Part shown: piece after piece, positions 54,617-63,187 of the stretch
How the letters are laid out: each line of letters starts with the position of its first letter
Numbering within the stretch: the first letter of the stretch is position 1
Assembly (NCBI RefSeq): GCF_000737325.1
Contig: NZ_CP011125.1
Span: 6,386,001 to 6,450,000 of the forward strand
From: Sandaracinus amylolyticus
Lineage (GTDB): Bacteria > Myxococcota_A > Polyangia > Polyangiales > Sandaracinaceae
DNA: 64,000 nt
Direction of reading: 5' to 3'
The notes under the pieces: model-generated
Told to the model about the DNA's origin: nothing
The model's input: the letters and a program-made list of their open reading frames with translations, nothing else
The model's database searches: none
Position numbers and translations under genes: made by a program

Positions 54617-54809
54617 CGATCTCGAGAACGAGCTGGGTGCTCACCGTGAGGCTTCGGTGTGCGCGTTCGCGCGAGGGCGCGCTGGCGCGCGCTCGCGCTC
54701 ACAGCTGTTTCGTTTGGGTCTCGTCGAGCGGGCCGCTCGTGGTGGGGTTGCTTCGCGGTTGGCGCGATCTCGAGTCCCCGCAGATCGTGCTCGGGGGCGT
54801 GACTCGAGG
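54617..54809 (-). repeat. dispersed 190-bp repeat, copy A (solo)
   Basis: Full-length and well preserved, bounded by atctcgagaacg and gactcgagg, with no four-helix-bundle gene nearby. The GC hairpin is clear: 14-bp arms (54669-54682 and 54685-54698) with one mismatch and a 2-nt loop. Blocks cagctgtttcgtttgggtct and cgatctcgagtccccgcaga match the other copies. Confidence 0.9.
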
Positions 54810-54821
54810 ACGTGCTCGGTC

Positions 54822-54965
54822 GTGACGCTCGTCGCGTCGCGCTCCGCGCGCCGAGACGAACGCTCGCACGCACGTTCGTGATGCTCTGTCCGTCGCGCTC
54901 CGCGCGCCGGACAGAGCACTCGCTCTCCGTGACGCTCGTTCGATCGCGCTTCGCGCGCTCGCCCG
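54822..54965. repeat. short tandem hairpin units
   Basis: Three imperfect units share gtc-gcgctccgcgcgcc-type loops. The clearest is gctctgtccg (54883-54892) pairing with cggacagagc (54908-54917) around tcgcgctccgcgcgc. Located between copy A and the IS flank. No gene. Confidence 0.65.
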
Positions 54966-55004
54966 AGCGACTCAATCACCGCACGTCCGCGCCCTCCTCA
55001 ATCC

Positions 55005-55284
55005 CGCGCGACAGCGCGCACACGCGCGGAGCGCGGTGCTACACGCGAGCGTCGGGGCCGCGGCGGAGCGCGGACCCGTCGCGAGCCATCGTCCACATCA
55101 CCTCGCGAGGCGGCAGAACCGCGGTACCGGGGGCGAGGGTGTGGGTCCGGCGGCCCCGTGCGACGGGGGCTCGCAGACTCCGACCACAGCCTGACGACAG
55201 CGTCACGGCAGAGCGCGAAGCGCGCGCCGCGACGCGTCCAACCTCGCCCGACGCTCGCGCCCTCTTCGAACAGCAGCCCGCGAG
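55005..55284 (+). repeat. 280-bp direct repeat, first copy (duplicated IS110 left flank)
   Basis: About 97% identical by eye to 55354-55632. It contains gacagcgcgcacacgcgcgg, gtgctacacgcgagcgtcgg, ccatcgtccacatcacctcg and ctcgcagactccgaccacag. It is followed by a 25-bp motif (55291-55315) that also occurs at the IS right end (57387-57411), as if a whole element had lost its middle. Confidence 0.9.
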
Positions 55285-55353
55285 CACTCAGGCCGCCGGA
55301 CCCACACCCTCGCCCCTCGCGCCGAAGCCTCTGCTCGATCGGGGCTCCATCCT

Positions 55354-55632
55354 CGCGCGACAGCGCGCACACGCGCGGAGCGCGGTGCTACACGCGAGCG
55401 TCGGGGCCGCGGCGAAGCGCGGACCCGTCGCGAGCCATCGTCCACATCACCTCGCGAGGCGGCAGAACCGCGGTACCGGGGGCGAGGGTGTGGGTCCGGC
55501 GGCCTCGTGCGACGGGGGCTCGCAGACTCCGACCACAGACTGACGACAGCGTCGCGGCAGAGCGCGAAGCGCGCGCCGCGACGCGTCCAACCTCGCCCGA
55601 CGCTCGCGCCCTCTCGTACAGCAGCCCGCGAG
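55354..55632 (+). repeat. 280-bp direct repeat, second copy (IS110 left flank)
   Basis: Second copy of the above, ending 67 bp before the transposase start. No ORF. In IS110 elements the left non-coding end encodes the guide (bridge) RNA; this repeat is the candidate region. It contains one inverted copy of the 25-bp motif at 55480-55504. Confidence 0.88.
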
Positions 55633-55699
55633 TCGGCTGTAGGAGAGTTGGGGACGCCTCGAAGAGACAGTCGAAACTGCCGTGCAGGAGGTCGTCCCC

Positions 55700-57019
55700 G
55701 TGGCCAAGCGTACCTATCGGACCGTCGAGATCCAACACGTCGACGCGAGCAAGCTCGCCACTGCGCTCGGAGCGTGCTGCATCGTCGCGATCGACCTCGC
55801 GAAGACGAAGATGTTCGCCGGCTTCGCGAGCGCAGCGGGTCGCTGTATCGAGATCGTCCGCTTCGAGCACCCGAAGCAGACGCGCCTGTTCCTCGAGCTG
55901 CTCTGCCGTCTTCGTGAGCTCGGCGTCGCGCTCGAGGTCGCGATGGAGCCGACGGGCGTCTACGGCGACGCGCTCCGCTATCAGCTGACTCTGCGCGACA
56001 TCCCCGTGTTCCGCGTCGACGCCAAGAAGGTCCACGATGCGGCCGCGCTGCTCGACGGAGTGCCGAGCCTGCACGACGCCAAGGCGTGCACGCTGCTCGC
56101 GCATCTTCACGCGCAAGGCATCTCGAAGCGCTGGAAAGAGCGGAGCGCAGTCCAGAGGGCGATGCGCAGTCTGATCGACGAGCGCGACCTCTACGCTCGA
56201 CCTTTCGAGACCGCGTACGGACGGCTCGAAGCGCTCGTCGCGCGTCACTGGCCCGAGCTCTCCCAGCACCTCGACATGGACGCCGCGTGGCACCTGCACT
56301 TGCTCTGCGAGATGCCCGGCCCTGCCGAGGTCCGCGCCAGACGCGGCGATGCAGTCGCGCTGCTCCGACGCGTCTCGCGCGCGGCGCTCTCCTTCGAGCG
56401 CATCGAGCAGATCGTCGGCTGCGCCGTCAGCTCGCTCGGCGAGTCGATGCACGATCAGGAGCGCTCGTTCCTGCGCTCGCTCGCGCGTCACATGCTCGCG
56501 TTGCGCGAGCACATCCGCGATGTCGACAAGCGCATCGAGGCCGAGCTCGCCAATCATCGCGAGCTCCACTCGATCCGCGCCGCGTTCGGCGCCGTCACGA
56601 CCGCTGCGCTCGTCGCCGACCTCGGCAATCCCGCCGACTACGAATCGTCCGCGTCCTTCGAGAAGGCGATGGGCCTCAACCTCAGGGTCCAGAGCAGCGG
56701 CAACAACGCCGGGCAGCACACGATCCACATCACGAAGCGAGGTCCCGGACGCGCGCGTCGGTACCTCTTCCTCGCAGCGCTGCGCTTCGTGCAGAGCGAC
56801 CCCGTCGCGCGTGAGTGGTACCGAGCGCGAAAGGGCTACCGCGCCGACATCAAGCTCAAGGCCGTCGTCGCGCTGATGCGAAAGCTCGCGCGCGCGATGG
56901 TGCACGTCGCGCGAGGAGCGCCCTTCGATGCGACCAAGCTCTTCGACACGCGCTCGATGACCGCTGTGACCGCGTCGCCCTCGCGCGACGCCGGACAATC
57001 TTCGCTCGCCGGCTCCTGA
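55700..57019 (+). CDS. IS110-family transposase
   Basis: 439 aa. The GTG at 55700 is preceded by aggagg at 55686-55691; an upstream GTG at 55682 is less well placed. The N-terminal RuvC-like DEDD domain has A-I-D-L-A-K-T (Asp), M-E-P-T-G-V-Y (Glu) and S-L-H-D-A-K (Asp). The C-terminal Tnp domain has F-G-A-V-T-T-A-A-L, L-R-V-Q-S-S-G with the presumed nucleophilic Ser, and G-P-G-R-A-R-R-Y-L. The ORF is intact, so the copy may be active. IS110 enzymes are guided by a bridge RNA and leave no inverted terminal repeats. Confidence 0.94.
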   Translation: MAKRTYRTVEIQHVDASKLATALGACCIVAIDLAKTKMFAGFASAAGRCIEIVRFEHPKQTRLFLELLCRLRELGVALEVAMEPTGVYGDALRYQLTLRDIPVFRVDAKKVHDAAALLDGVPSLHDAKACTLLAHLHAQGISKRWKERSAVQRAMRSLIDERDLYARPFETAYGRLEALVARHWPELSQHLDMDAAWHLHLLCEMPGPAEVRARRGDAVALLRRVSRAALSFERIEQIVGCAVSSLGESMHDQERSFLRSLARHMLALREHIRDVDKRIEAELANHRELHSIRAAFGAVTTAALVADLGNPADYESSASFEKAMGLNLRVQSSGNNAGQHTIHITKRGPGRARRYLFLAALRFVQSDPVAREWYRARKGYRADIKLKAVVALMRKLARAMVHVARGAPFDATKLFDTRSMTAVTASPSRDAGQSSLAGS

Positions 57020-57412
57020 CGGCGAGCTTCGCGCTCTCTTCTCTTCGCTTCCGCTCCAAGGCGCGAAGATCGAGCGGGTGACGCTCACCTGGGGTGCTCG
57101 AGCCCGCGAGGCTGCACCGCGAGTCCCAGCGCACCCTCGAGATCGACGCGGCGGGCGAAATGCCCAACGAGGCCGACCCGACGCCGCTCACGCGGACGTC
57201 CGACAAGACAGTTCGGGCCTATCCGTCCCGTCGCTCTCCGATCCGACCGCCTGAAGCCACCGCACACCAACCCTCGTTCGCGGCGAGCCACCTCGCGCAA
57301 GAAGGGCCCGGTGTGCGGATCAGCGGGTGCGAGACGCGCCCGATCCGGCGATCACACGCGTCCGCACTTGACTACGACAGCACCCCGGCCGCCGGACCCA
57401 CACCCTCGCCCC
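57020..57412. other. IS110 right flank / gap
   Basis: 393 bp without a gene. An 8-bp stem cttcgcgc/gcgcgaag lies near 57027-57069. The 25-bp motif ggccgccggacccacaccct-cgccc (57387-57411) ends 1 bp before the stop codon of the minus-strand PFKFB gene and matches 55291-55315. The exact right end of the IS cannot be placed. Confidence 0.55.
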
Positions 57413-58678
57413 TTACGTGGGGGCCTCCGCCCGATCCGGCTCGGGCCCCAGCTCGAAGCGTTCCTCCATCACCCCGTACGTCTGCGGCGTCAGCTTCACC
57501 AGCGTGTGCAGCGGAACGCTGAGGTGCGGGCAGTCCCGCGGCGGCTTGTCCATCAGGTACGCGTAGAGCGCGCGCAGGATCGCCTGGTGCGCGATGATCA
57601 GCACCGGGCTGCGCTCGCGCTCCAGTTCGACGATCACCGGCTCGAGCCTTCGGATGACGTCGCGATAGCTCTCGCCGCGCGGGTAGCGATAGTCGAACTT
57701 GTCGCCGCTGCGCGCCTCGAACTCCTTCGGCATCGCGGCGCGGATCTCGTCGTACGTCATCCCGTCGCAGTCGCCCGCGTCGATCTCGTCGAGCGCGCGC
57801 CACTCGACCGTGCCGCGACCCAGCGGCCGCGCGGTCTCGATCGTCCTGCGCAGCGTGCTCGTCCAGATGCGGATCTCGCCCTCGCCGACCTCGCCCTCGA
57901 CGTAGCGCCCGAGGTTCTGCGCGAAGCGGCGGCCCTGCGGCGAGAGCGGCGAGTCGCCGCCGATGCGGTGCGCGACGTTGTACTCGCTCTCCCCGTGCCG
58001 CGAGAGATAGATGGGCCGCGGGATCGTGTGGATGTTCATCAGGAAGAAGACGAGCCGCGACGGCAGGAACCCGTCGACGCGCGACGCGACGAGCTTCCTG
58101 CCGACGTCGATCAGCTTCACGAAGCTGCCCTCGTCCTCCTCGACCGTCTCGTAGACCTTCTCGTACTGCGCGATGCGGGCGCGGAAGTCGGCGACGGCCT
58201 GCTCGGGGTCCATGCCGACGTAGTCCGGCATGTGCAGCTTCGTCTGCCGGATGTTCGACGCGATGACCGTCTCGTCCTCGCAGATCGACTCGACGAACAC
58301 GACCTGCAGGCCCTGCGCGCGGCAGCGGTCGGCGACCAGCGCGCGCCGCTCGCGCGTCGAGTTCGTCGCGTCGTAGATGCCGACCTCGCCGCCGTTCGCG
58401 AACCACGCGAGCATGTCGGCGAGCGCGGCCATCGCGACCTCGGCGCGCGCCGCGCGTCCCTCGGGGTTCGTCGGATCGAAGAACGTGTGGCTCATCTGCG
58501 AGCCGACGCGCTCGCGCCGGTAGTTGCCGACGTTGAAGACGCGCGTGCGATAGCCGAGCCACGAGAGGTAGCGCATCACGCGCCGCGCGATGTGCGTCTT
58601 GCCGCGCGCGGGAAGGCCCACCATCACGAGCGCCAGCCGGACGGACGCCGGACGATCCCGGCGCGGTGCATTCGCCAT
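57413..58678 (-). CDS. PFKFB-like 6-phosphofructo-2-kinase/fructose-2,6-bisphosphatase
   Basis: 421 aa from the ATG at 58678. Kinase half (1-205): Walker A G-L-P-A-R-G-K-T (22-29), then G-Y-R-T-R-V-F-N-V-G-N-Y-R-R and I-Y-D-A-T-N-S-T-R-E-R-R, matching the 6PF2K domain. Phosphatase half (215-410): Y-L-S-R-H-G-E-S-E-Y-N-V (phospho-His), then S-L-R-R-T-I-type and I-I-A-H-Q-A-I-L-R-A-L (second His). Both halves are complete and in the eukaryotic order. In eukaryotes it sets fructose-2,6-bisphosphate, an activator of glycolysis; such bifunctional genes are uncommon in bacteria. Confidence 0.92.
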   Translation of the reverse strand: MANAPRRDRPASVRLALVMVGLPARGKTHIARRVMRYLSWLGYRTRVFNVGNYRRERVGSQMSHTFFDPTNPEGRAARAEVAMAALADMLAWFANGGEVGIYDATNSTRERRALVADRCRAQGLQVVFVESICEDETVIASNIRQTKLHMPDYVGMDPEQAVADFRARIAQYEKVYETVEEDEGSFVKLIDVGRKLVASRVDGFLPSRLVFFLMNIHTIPRPIYLSRHGESEYNVAHRIGGDSPLSPQGRRFAQNLGRYVEGEVGEGEIRIWTSTLRRTIETARPLGRGTVEWRALDEIDAGDCDGMTYDEIRAAMPKEFEARSGDKFDYRYPRGESYRDVIRRLEPVIVELERERSPVLIIAHQAILRALYAYLMDKPPRDCPHLSVPLHTLVKLTPQTYGVMEERFELGPEPDRAEAPT

Positions 58679-58798
58679 CGGGGGACGATGACACGCGAGG
58701 CGCCGCGTCGGAACGGCGATCCACGCGCCGCGCGGGAGCGTCTTGCGCCCGAGGCCGAGGCCTCGATACACATCGCGCTTCTCCCGGGGGAATCGTCG

Positions 58799-59584
58799 AT
58801 GCTGCGCATAGCCATCTCCGCCGCGATCGTCGCGGCGCTGTCGGGTCTCGCGCTCGCTCCAGCGCGCGCCACGGCCCAGGACCTCACGCTCGATCAGGCG
58901 ACCCAGATGCTGCGCTCGTCGGATCACGACGAGGTGCAGACCGCCATCCAGTCGATCGGCCTGCTCGGAAGCCCGCGCGGCGTGGAGCCGCTCGCGGCGC
59001 GCATCCGCGACGGACTGGCGCCCGATCTGCTCGAGTCGGCGATCGACACGCTGACCGTGCTCGGGCGCGCGGAAGCGGGGCCGGTGCTCTTCGAGCTCGT
59101 CACGCACCGGCGGCCCGAGGTGCGGCTGCGCGCGGTGCAGGCGATCGCGGCGACGCGGCCTCGCGGCGCGGACCGCGCGCTGGTGAGCGCGCTGTCGGAC
59201 AGCAGCGCCGAGGTGCGGAGCGCCGCGGCGACGGCGCTCGGTGATCTCGGCGCGGTGAGCGCCGTGGAGTCGCTCTTCCTCGCGCTCGATCGCGGCGTGC
59301 CCGAGGCGGGCCCCGCGCTGGGCAAGGTGGTGCGCGCGGAGCACGTCGGGCGGGTGCTCGAGTACCTCGGGCGCCTTCCGTTCTCGCAGATGCAGGGCGT
59401 GCTCGAGGAGATGCTGCGGCGGCGCGATCTGCCGTCGCGCAGCCGGCTCGACGTGGTGGCGCGGCTCGGAGAGCTCGCGACGCCCGAGGTGCGGACGTTC
59501 CTGAGCGAGTGGGCGAGCGCGCAGCCGGCGAACGACCCGGTGCGGCGCTCGGCGGAGGACGTCGTGGCGAGGATCGCGCAATGA
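58799..59584 (+). CDS. exported HEAT-repeat protein
   Basis: 261 aa from the ATG at 58799 with a signal peptide ending A-T-A-Q-D. HEAT repeats at about 30-190: V-Q-T-A-I-Q-S-I-G-L-L-G, E-V-R-L-R-A-V-Q-A-I-A-A, E-V-R-S-A-A-A-T-A-L-G-D-L-G. The stop overlaps the next ATG (ATGA). It is probably a periplasmic scaffold acting with the downstream lipoprotein. Confidence 0.88.
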   Translation: MLRIAISAAIVAALSGLALAPARATAQDLTLDQATQMLRSSDHDEVQTAIQSIGLLGSPRGVEPLAARIRDGLAPDLLESAIDTLTVLGRAEAGPVLFELVTHRRPEVRLRAVQAIAATRPRGADRALVSALSDSSAEVRSAAATALGDLGAVSAVESLFLALDRGVPEAGPALGKVVRAEHVGRVLEYLGRLPFSQMQGVLEEMLRRRDLPSRSRLDVVARLGELATPEVRTFLSEWASAQPANDPVRRSAEDVVARIAQ

Positions 59585-61665
59585 CGGCGAGCCGATGGAT
59601 GGGCGCGATCGCGATCGCGCTGGTGGGCTGCGGCGGCTCGCAGGGGCTCGCGGTCGACTTCCCCGACGATCGCCCGGACGACGTGCGCGCCGTGCTCGAT
59701 CGCGTCGCGGCGGCGCCGCCGCGGCAGGAGCCGGAGATCGTGGTGGGCCTCACGCCCGCGCCGATGCGGCTCTGGGCGTACGACGCCGCGGCGGGGCGCG
59801 CGCTCTGGGAGCAGACGGTCGAGGCGGAGACGACGCCGCAGGTCGCGGGCGACTACGTCGTGACGCAGGAGCCCTCGGGCATCGTGGTGCGGCGCCTGTC
59901 CGACGGGAGCGTGGCGACGCGGTTCGGCGACGACGAGCTCTCGATGACCGGCGCCGACGGCGAAGGCGCGCTCGCGGCGATCGCGCTGTCGACCGGCGGC
60001 GCGGTGGGAGCGCGCTCGCGGCTCGTCGTCGTGTCGAACGGCGGTGTCGCGTGGCAGCTCGGGGTCGAGCAGGCGGTCGGCGAGCCCGCGGTGCGCGCGG
60101 GGATGATCTTCCTGCCCTGGGCGCAGCAGAACCTCTCGGTGCTCGACGCGAGCGGCGCGGAGCTCGCGCGGGTGCGCTTCACGCGCGGCGTGGTCGGGCA
60201 CGCGCTGGCCGACGAGCGCGCGATCTTCTTCGGGCAGCAAGGGCTGGCGCAGCTGAGCGAGCGGACGACGTCGGCGCCCGACGCGCCGTGGTTCCAGCCG
60301 GTCGCGCGAGAGCTCCCGGGCAACCCGGGCCTGCTGCGCAACGCGTACGAGCCGCCGCCTTCGCCGACGAGCGCGACGCACCGCGTGCGCTTGGTGTGGC
60401 GCGCGGTGCCGCGCGACGGAGACGTGTCGCTCCAGGACGACACGATCTACTTCGTGTCGTACCGGCTCGTCTTCGCGCTCGGAGCGAGCAACGAGAGCGT
60501 GCGCTGGGTGCAGCAGCTGCCGGCGGACGTGGTCGGGGCGCGCGCGGCCGAGGGCGGCGTCTTCGTGGTCGACGACGCGGGCAACGTGTACGGGCTGTCG
60601 CGGGAGGACGGGCGCATCGTGTCGCGCGCGCAGACCGGGATGGCCGCGACGTGGGCCCACGTGTCGAACGTCGCGCTCCGCGGCGGCGCGCCCGAGGGCG
60701 ACGCGATGCCGCTGCGCGATCAGCTGCTCGCGGCGACGCAGAACACCGACGCGCGGCTGGTGCCGGCGCGCGCGTACGCGGCGCGGCTGCTCGCGTCGAT
60801 GCCGGAGCCCGACGTGACGGCGAGCCTGGTCGCGCTGTGCGACGACCGTTCGCTGCCGGCGCAGCTGCACGCGGCGGCGTGCGACGCGCTGGCGATGCGC
60901 GAGAGCGGGATCGAGCACGTGACGAGCGCGCTCGAGCGCCACGCGTCGTACCTCGCGGGGACGAGCGCGCCGCCGGTCGGTCCGCTGGCGCGCGCCGCGG
61001 CGCGGGCGAACGAGCGCCGCGCGGTGCCGCTGCTGATCGCGCAGCTGCGTGATCCGCAGACGCCGGCCGAGGATCTCGCCGCGGTGGCGGAGGCGCTGCA
61101 GGCGCTCGGCGACGCGAGCGCGCGCGAGCCGCTCGAAGATTTCGTGCGGCTCTATCACGCGGAGAACGACGAGACGCTGGGGCGCGCGCTCGCGGCGGCG
61201 ATCACGGCGTACGCGGCGCTCGCCGGGCCGGCGTCGCAGGACACGCTGCGCTGGGTGATCGACGATCCGATGTCGATGCAGGCGGCGCGGGCGGCGGCGC
61301 AGCAGGCGCTCACCGCGCTGAGCGCGGCGCCCGCGAGCGAGCCGACGCGGAGCGCGCCGACGAGCGAGGCGGCGACGACGAGCGAAGAGACGACGACCGA
61401 GCTGCCGGCGCGCATCACGGGGCCGCTGCTCGATCAGCTCATGGCGCCGATCGACGACGACCTCGACGCGTGCCTCACGACGCCCGAGCGCTCGCACACC
61501 CAGGCGCGCGTGGTGATCGCGGTCGAGCCCGACGGCACGATCACGACGGTCACCGCGACGCCGAGCGAGCTCGCGCCGTGCCTCGAACCGGTCGTGCGCT
61601 CGCGGCAGTTCCCCGCGACGCGCGCCCGCGCGCGGCAGAGCGTGACGTACACCGTGCGTCGCTGA
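59581..61665 (+). CDS. lipoprotein with PQQ-like beta-propeller and HEAT region
   Basis: 694 aa; ATG overlaps the previous stop. Lipobox A-L-V-G-C (Cys17). Residues about 60-380 hold beta-propeller blades with W-A-Y-D-A-A-A-G-R-A-L-W-E and Y-G-L-S-R-E-D-G-R-I, PQQ/BamB-like. About 400-590 is HEAT-like (A-A-R-L-L-A, A-V-A-E-A-L-Q-A-L-G-D). A Ser/Thr/Glu linker precedes a TonB-C-like end (V-V-I-A-V-E-P-D-G-T-I-T). Likely anchored in the outer membrane, periplasmic side. Confidence 0.85.
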   Translation: MTASRWMGAIAIALVGCGGSQGLAVDFPDDRPDDVRAVLDRVAAAPPRQEPEIVVGLTPAPMRLWAYDAAAGRALWEQTVEAETTPQVAGDYVVTQEPSGIVVRRLSDGSVATRFGDDELSMTGADGEGALAAIALSTGGAVGARSRLVVVSNGGVAWQLGVEQAVGEPAVRAGMIFLPWAQQNLSVLDASGAELARVRFTRGVVGHALADERAIFFGQQGLAQLSERTTSAPDAPWFQPVARELPGNPGLLRNAYEPPPSPTSATHRVRLVWRAVPRDGDVSLQDDTIYFVSYRLVFALGASNESVRWVQQLPADVVGARAAEGGVFVVDDAGNVYGLSREDGRIVSRAQTGMAATWAHVSNVALRGGAPEGDAMPLRDQLLAATQNTDARLVPARAYAARLLASMPEPDVTASLVALCDDRSLPAQLHAAACDALAMRESGIEHVTSALERHASYLAGTSAPPVGPLARAAARANERRAVPLLIAQLRDPQTPAEDLAAVAEALQALGDASAREPLEDFVRLYHAENDETLGRALAAAITAYAALAGPASQDTLRWVIDDPMSMQAARAAAQQALTALSAAPASEPTRSAPTSEAATTSEETTTELPARITGPLLDQLMAPIDDDLDACLTTPERSHTQARVVIAVEPDGTITTVTATPSELAPCLEPVVRSRQFPATRARARQSVTYTVRR

Positions 61666-61671
61666 GCTTAC

Positions 61672-61695
61672 GGAGGGGTCTTGGAAGACCCCTCC
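61672..61695. terminator. bidirectional terminator hairpin
   Basis: Perfect 11-bp stem ggaggggtctt (61672-61682) / complement (61685-61695) with a 2-nt loop, followed by further GC stems. Located between converging genes ending at 61665 and 61792. Confidence 0.8.
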
Positions 61696-61791
61696 CCCCG
61701 ACCGGCGAAGCCGGATCGGGTCCCCCACCCCAAACGCTGCGCGCGGGGCCCCAGCCCCGCTTGCTCTCATTCGGTTCGCGGCGTCGAGGCG

Positions 61792-63024
61792 TCAGGCAGG
61801 CGGCGGCGGGTCCTGAGGTTTGGTCCACGCCGCCTCGCCGGGTGCGAGCGTCGGACGCTCGCGCGATTCCGTCGATCCCACGAACGGGAAGGCGAGCTGC
61901 TTGAGGAAGCCGAGCGGCACGTAGTCGCCGACCACGCCGTAGCGGTTGGGCCACTTGCGATCCGCGGTGACCGCGGTGCCGAAGAGGTAGTCGAGGAACG
62001 CGAAGTGCGCGGCGTAGTTCCGATCGATCGCCTCGGTGTCACGCGAGTGATGCCAGTGATGGAAGTTCGGCGTGACGATCAGATAGCGCAGCGGCCCGAG
62101 CCGCACGTCGACGTTGGCGTGGTTGAACACGGCCTGGAAGCCGACGACGATCACGTAGACGTCGATCACGCGCTGCGAGAACCCGAGCACGAAGATCGGC
62201 GCGAGCACCATGATGCGCGTGGCGATCAGCTCGAGCAGGTGCTGACGCGATCCCGCGAGCCAGTCCATGTGCTCGGCGCTGTGGTGCACCGAGTGGAAGC
62301 GCCAGAGGAACGGGACCTCGTGGTAGGCGCGGTGCGTCCAGTACTGCACGAGATCGGCGACGAGGATCACGAGGAAGAGCTGCGCGAGGAACGGCAGCGA
62401 CGCGACGAACGACTGCACCGTGGTGCTGACCGCCCAGCCGAACGCGCCGTGCACGACGCGGTTCGTGATCAGCAGCACGAGCCCGACGATCAGGTGGTTC
62501 ACGAAGAAGTGCGTCAGGTCGTTCTGCCACTCGGCGCGGAAGATCGGCTGGTCGCGGCGCAGCGGGAACAGCTTCTCGAGGAAGACGAAGACGAGCGTCG
62601 AGCCGAGGAGATCGAGCACGAAGAAGTCGAGCCCGACGTACGGCGTGTGATCGGGGAAATCGCCGATCGGCACGGTGGGCCCGCCGAGCGCTTCCGCGAG
62701 CGCGACGATCGCGAAGGCGGACGCGGCGAGCCAGCGGCGGCGCCCGAAGACGATGTTGACGAGCGAGAGCGCGCCCGAGACGACCATCGCGCCGAAGAGC
62801 ACGTAGCGCAGCGTCTGGACGTCGTAGACGTGGCGAAGCTCGGGCGTCGAGAGGTAGGCCGGGAAGTGGAAGCCGATCACCGCGAGCACCGAGAGGATCG
62901 CGAGCACGAGCGCGATGACGCCGGTGAGCAGGCCGGTCCCGGGCGCGAGCGCGCCGTGCGAGGTGGCGAGGCGCTCGAGCTTCTCGACCGTGGGCGCGAC
63001 CACGAGCTTCGGTTCGTCGGACAT
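61792..63024 (-). CDS. sterol desaturase/fatty acid hydroxylase family protein
   Basis: 410 aa. Six or so transmembrane helices. Di-iron His motifs H-R-A-Y-H (HxxxH), H-S-V-H-H-S (HxxHH) and H-H-W-H-H-S are present in order at about 232, 245 and 317. Family members hydroxylate or desaturate sterols, carotenoids or fatty acids using electrons from a reductase. The N-terminal 130 residues (extra helices) make it longer than the about 270-aa core. Divergent from a flavin reductase gene that could supply electrons. Confidence 0.93.
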   Translation of the reverse strand: MSDEPKLVVAPTVEKLERLATSHGALAPGTGLLTGVIALVLAILSVLAVIGFHFPAYLSTPELRHVYDVQTLRYVLFGAMVVSGALSLVNIVFGRRRWLAASAFAIVALAEALGGPTVPIGDFPDHTPYVGLDFFVLDLLGSTLVFVFLEKLFPLRRDQPIFRAEWQNDLTHFFVNHLIVGLVLLITNRVVHGAFGWAVSTTVQSFVASLPFLAQLFLVILVADLVQYWTHRAYHEVPFLWRFHSVHHSAEHMDWLAGSRQHLLELIATRIMVLAPIFVLGFSQRVIDVYVIVVGFQAVFNHANVDVRLGPLRYLIVTPNFHHWHHSRDTEAIDRNYAAHFAFLDYLFGTAVTADRKWPNRYGVVGDYVPLGFLKQLAFPFVGSTESRERPTLAPGEAAWTKPQDPPPPA

Positions 63025-63187
63025 GGCTGACGGCGATTCTGCCCGAAGGTGCGGCGCACCCGCCGACGATCGTGCGACGCTCGGCAGGCGCGGTCGCCGG
63101 TGAGGTGCGCTTGCGATCGCGCGCGGATCGCCCGAGAGAGGGCTCGACGCGCACGATTTCCGACGTCAGCCTGCGCGCCCTCTCGTC

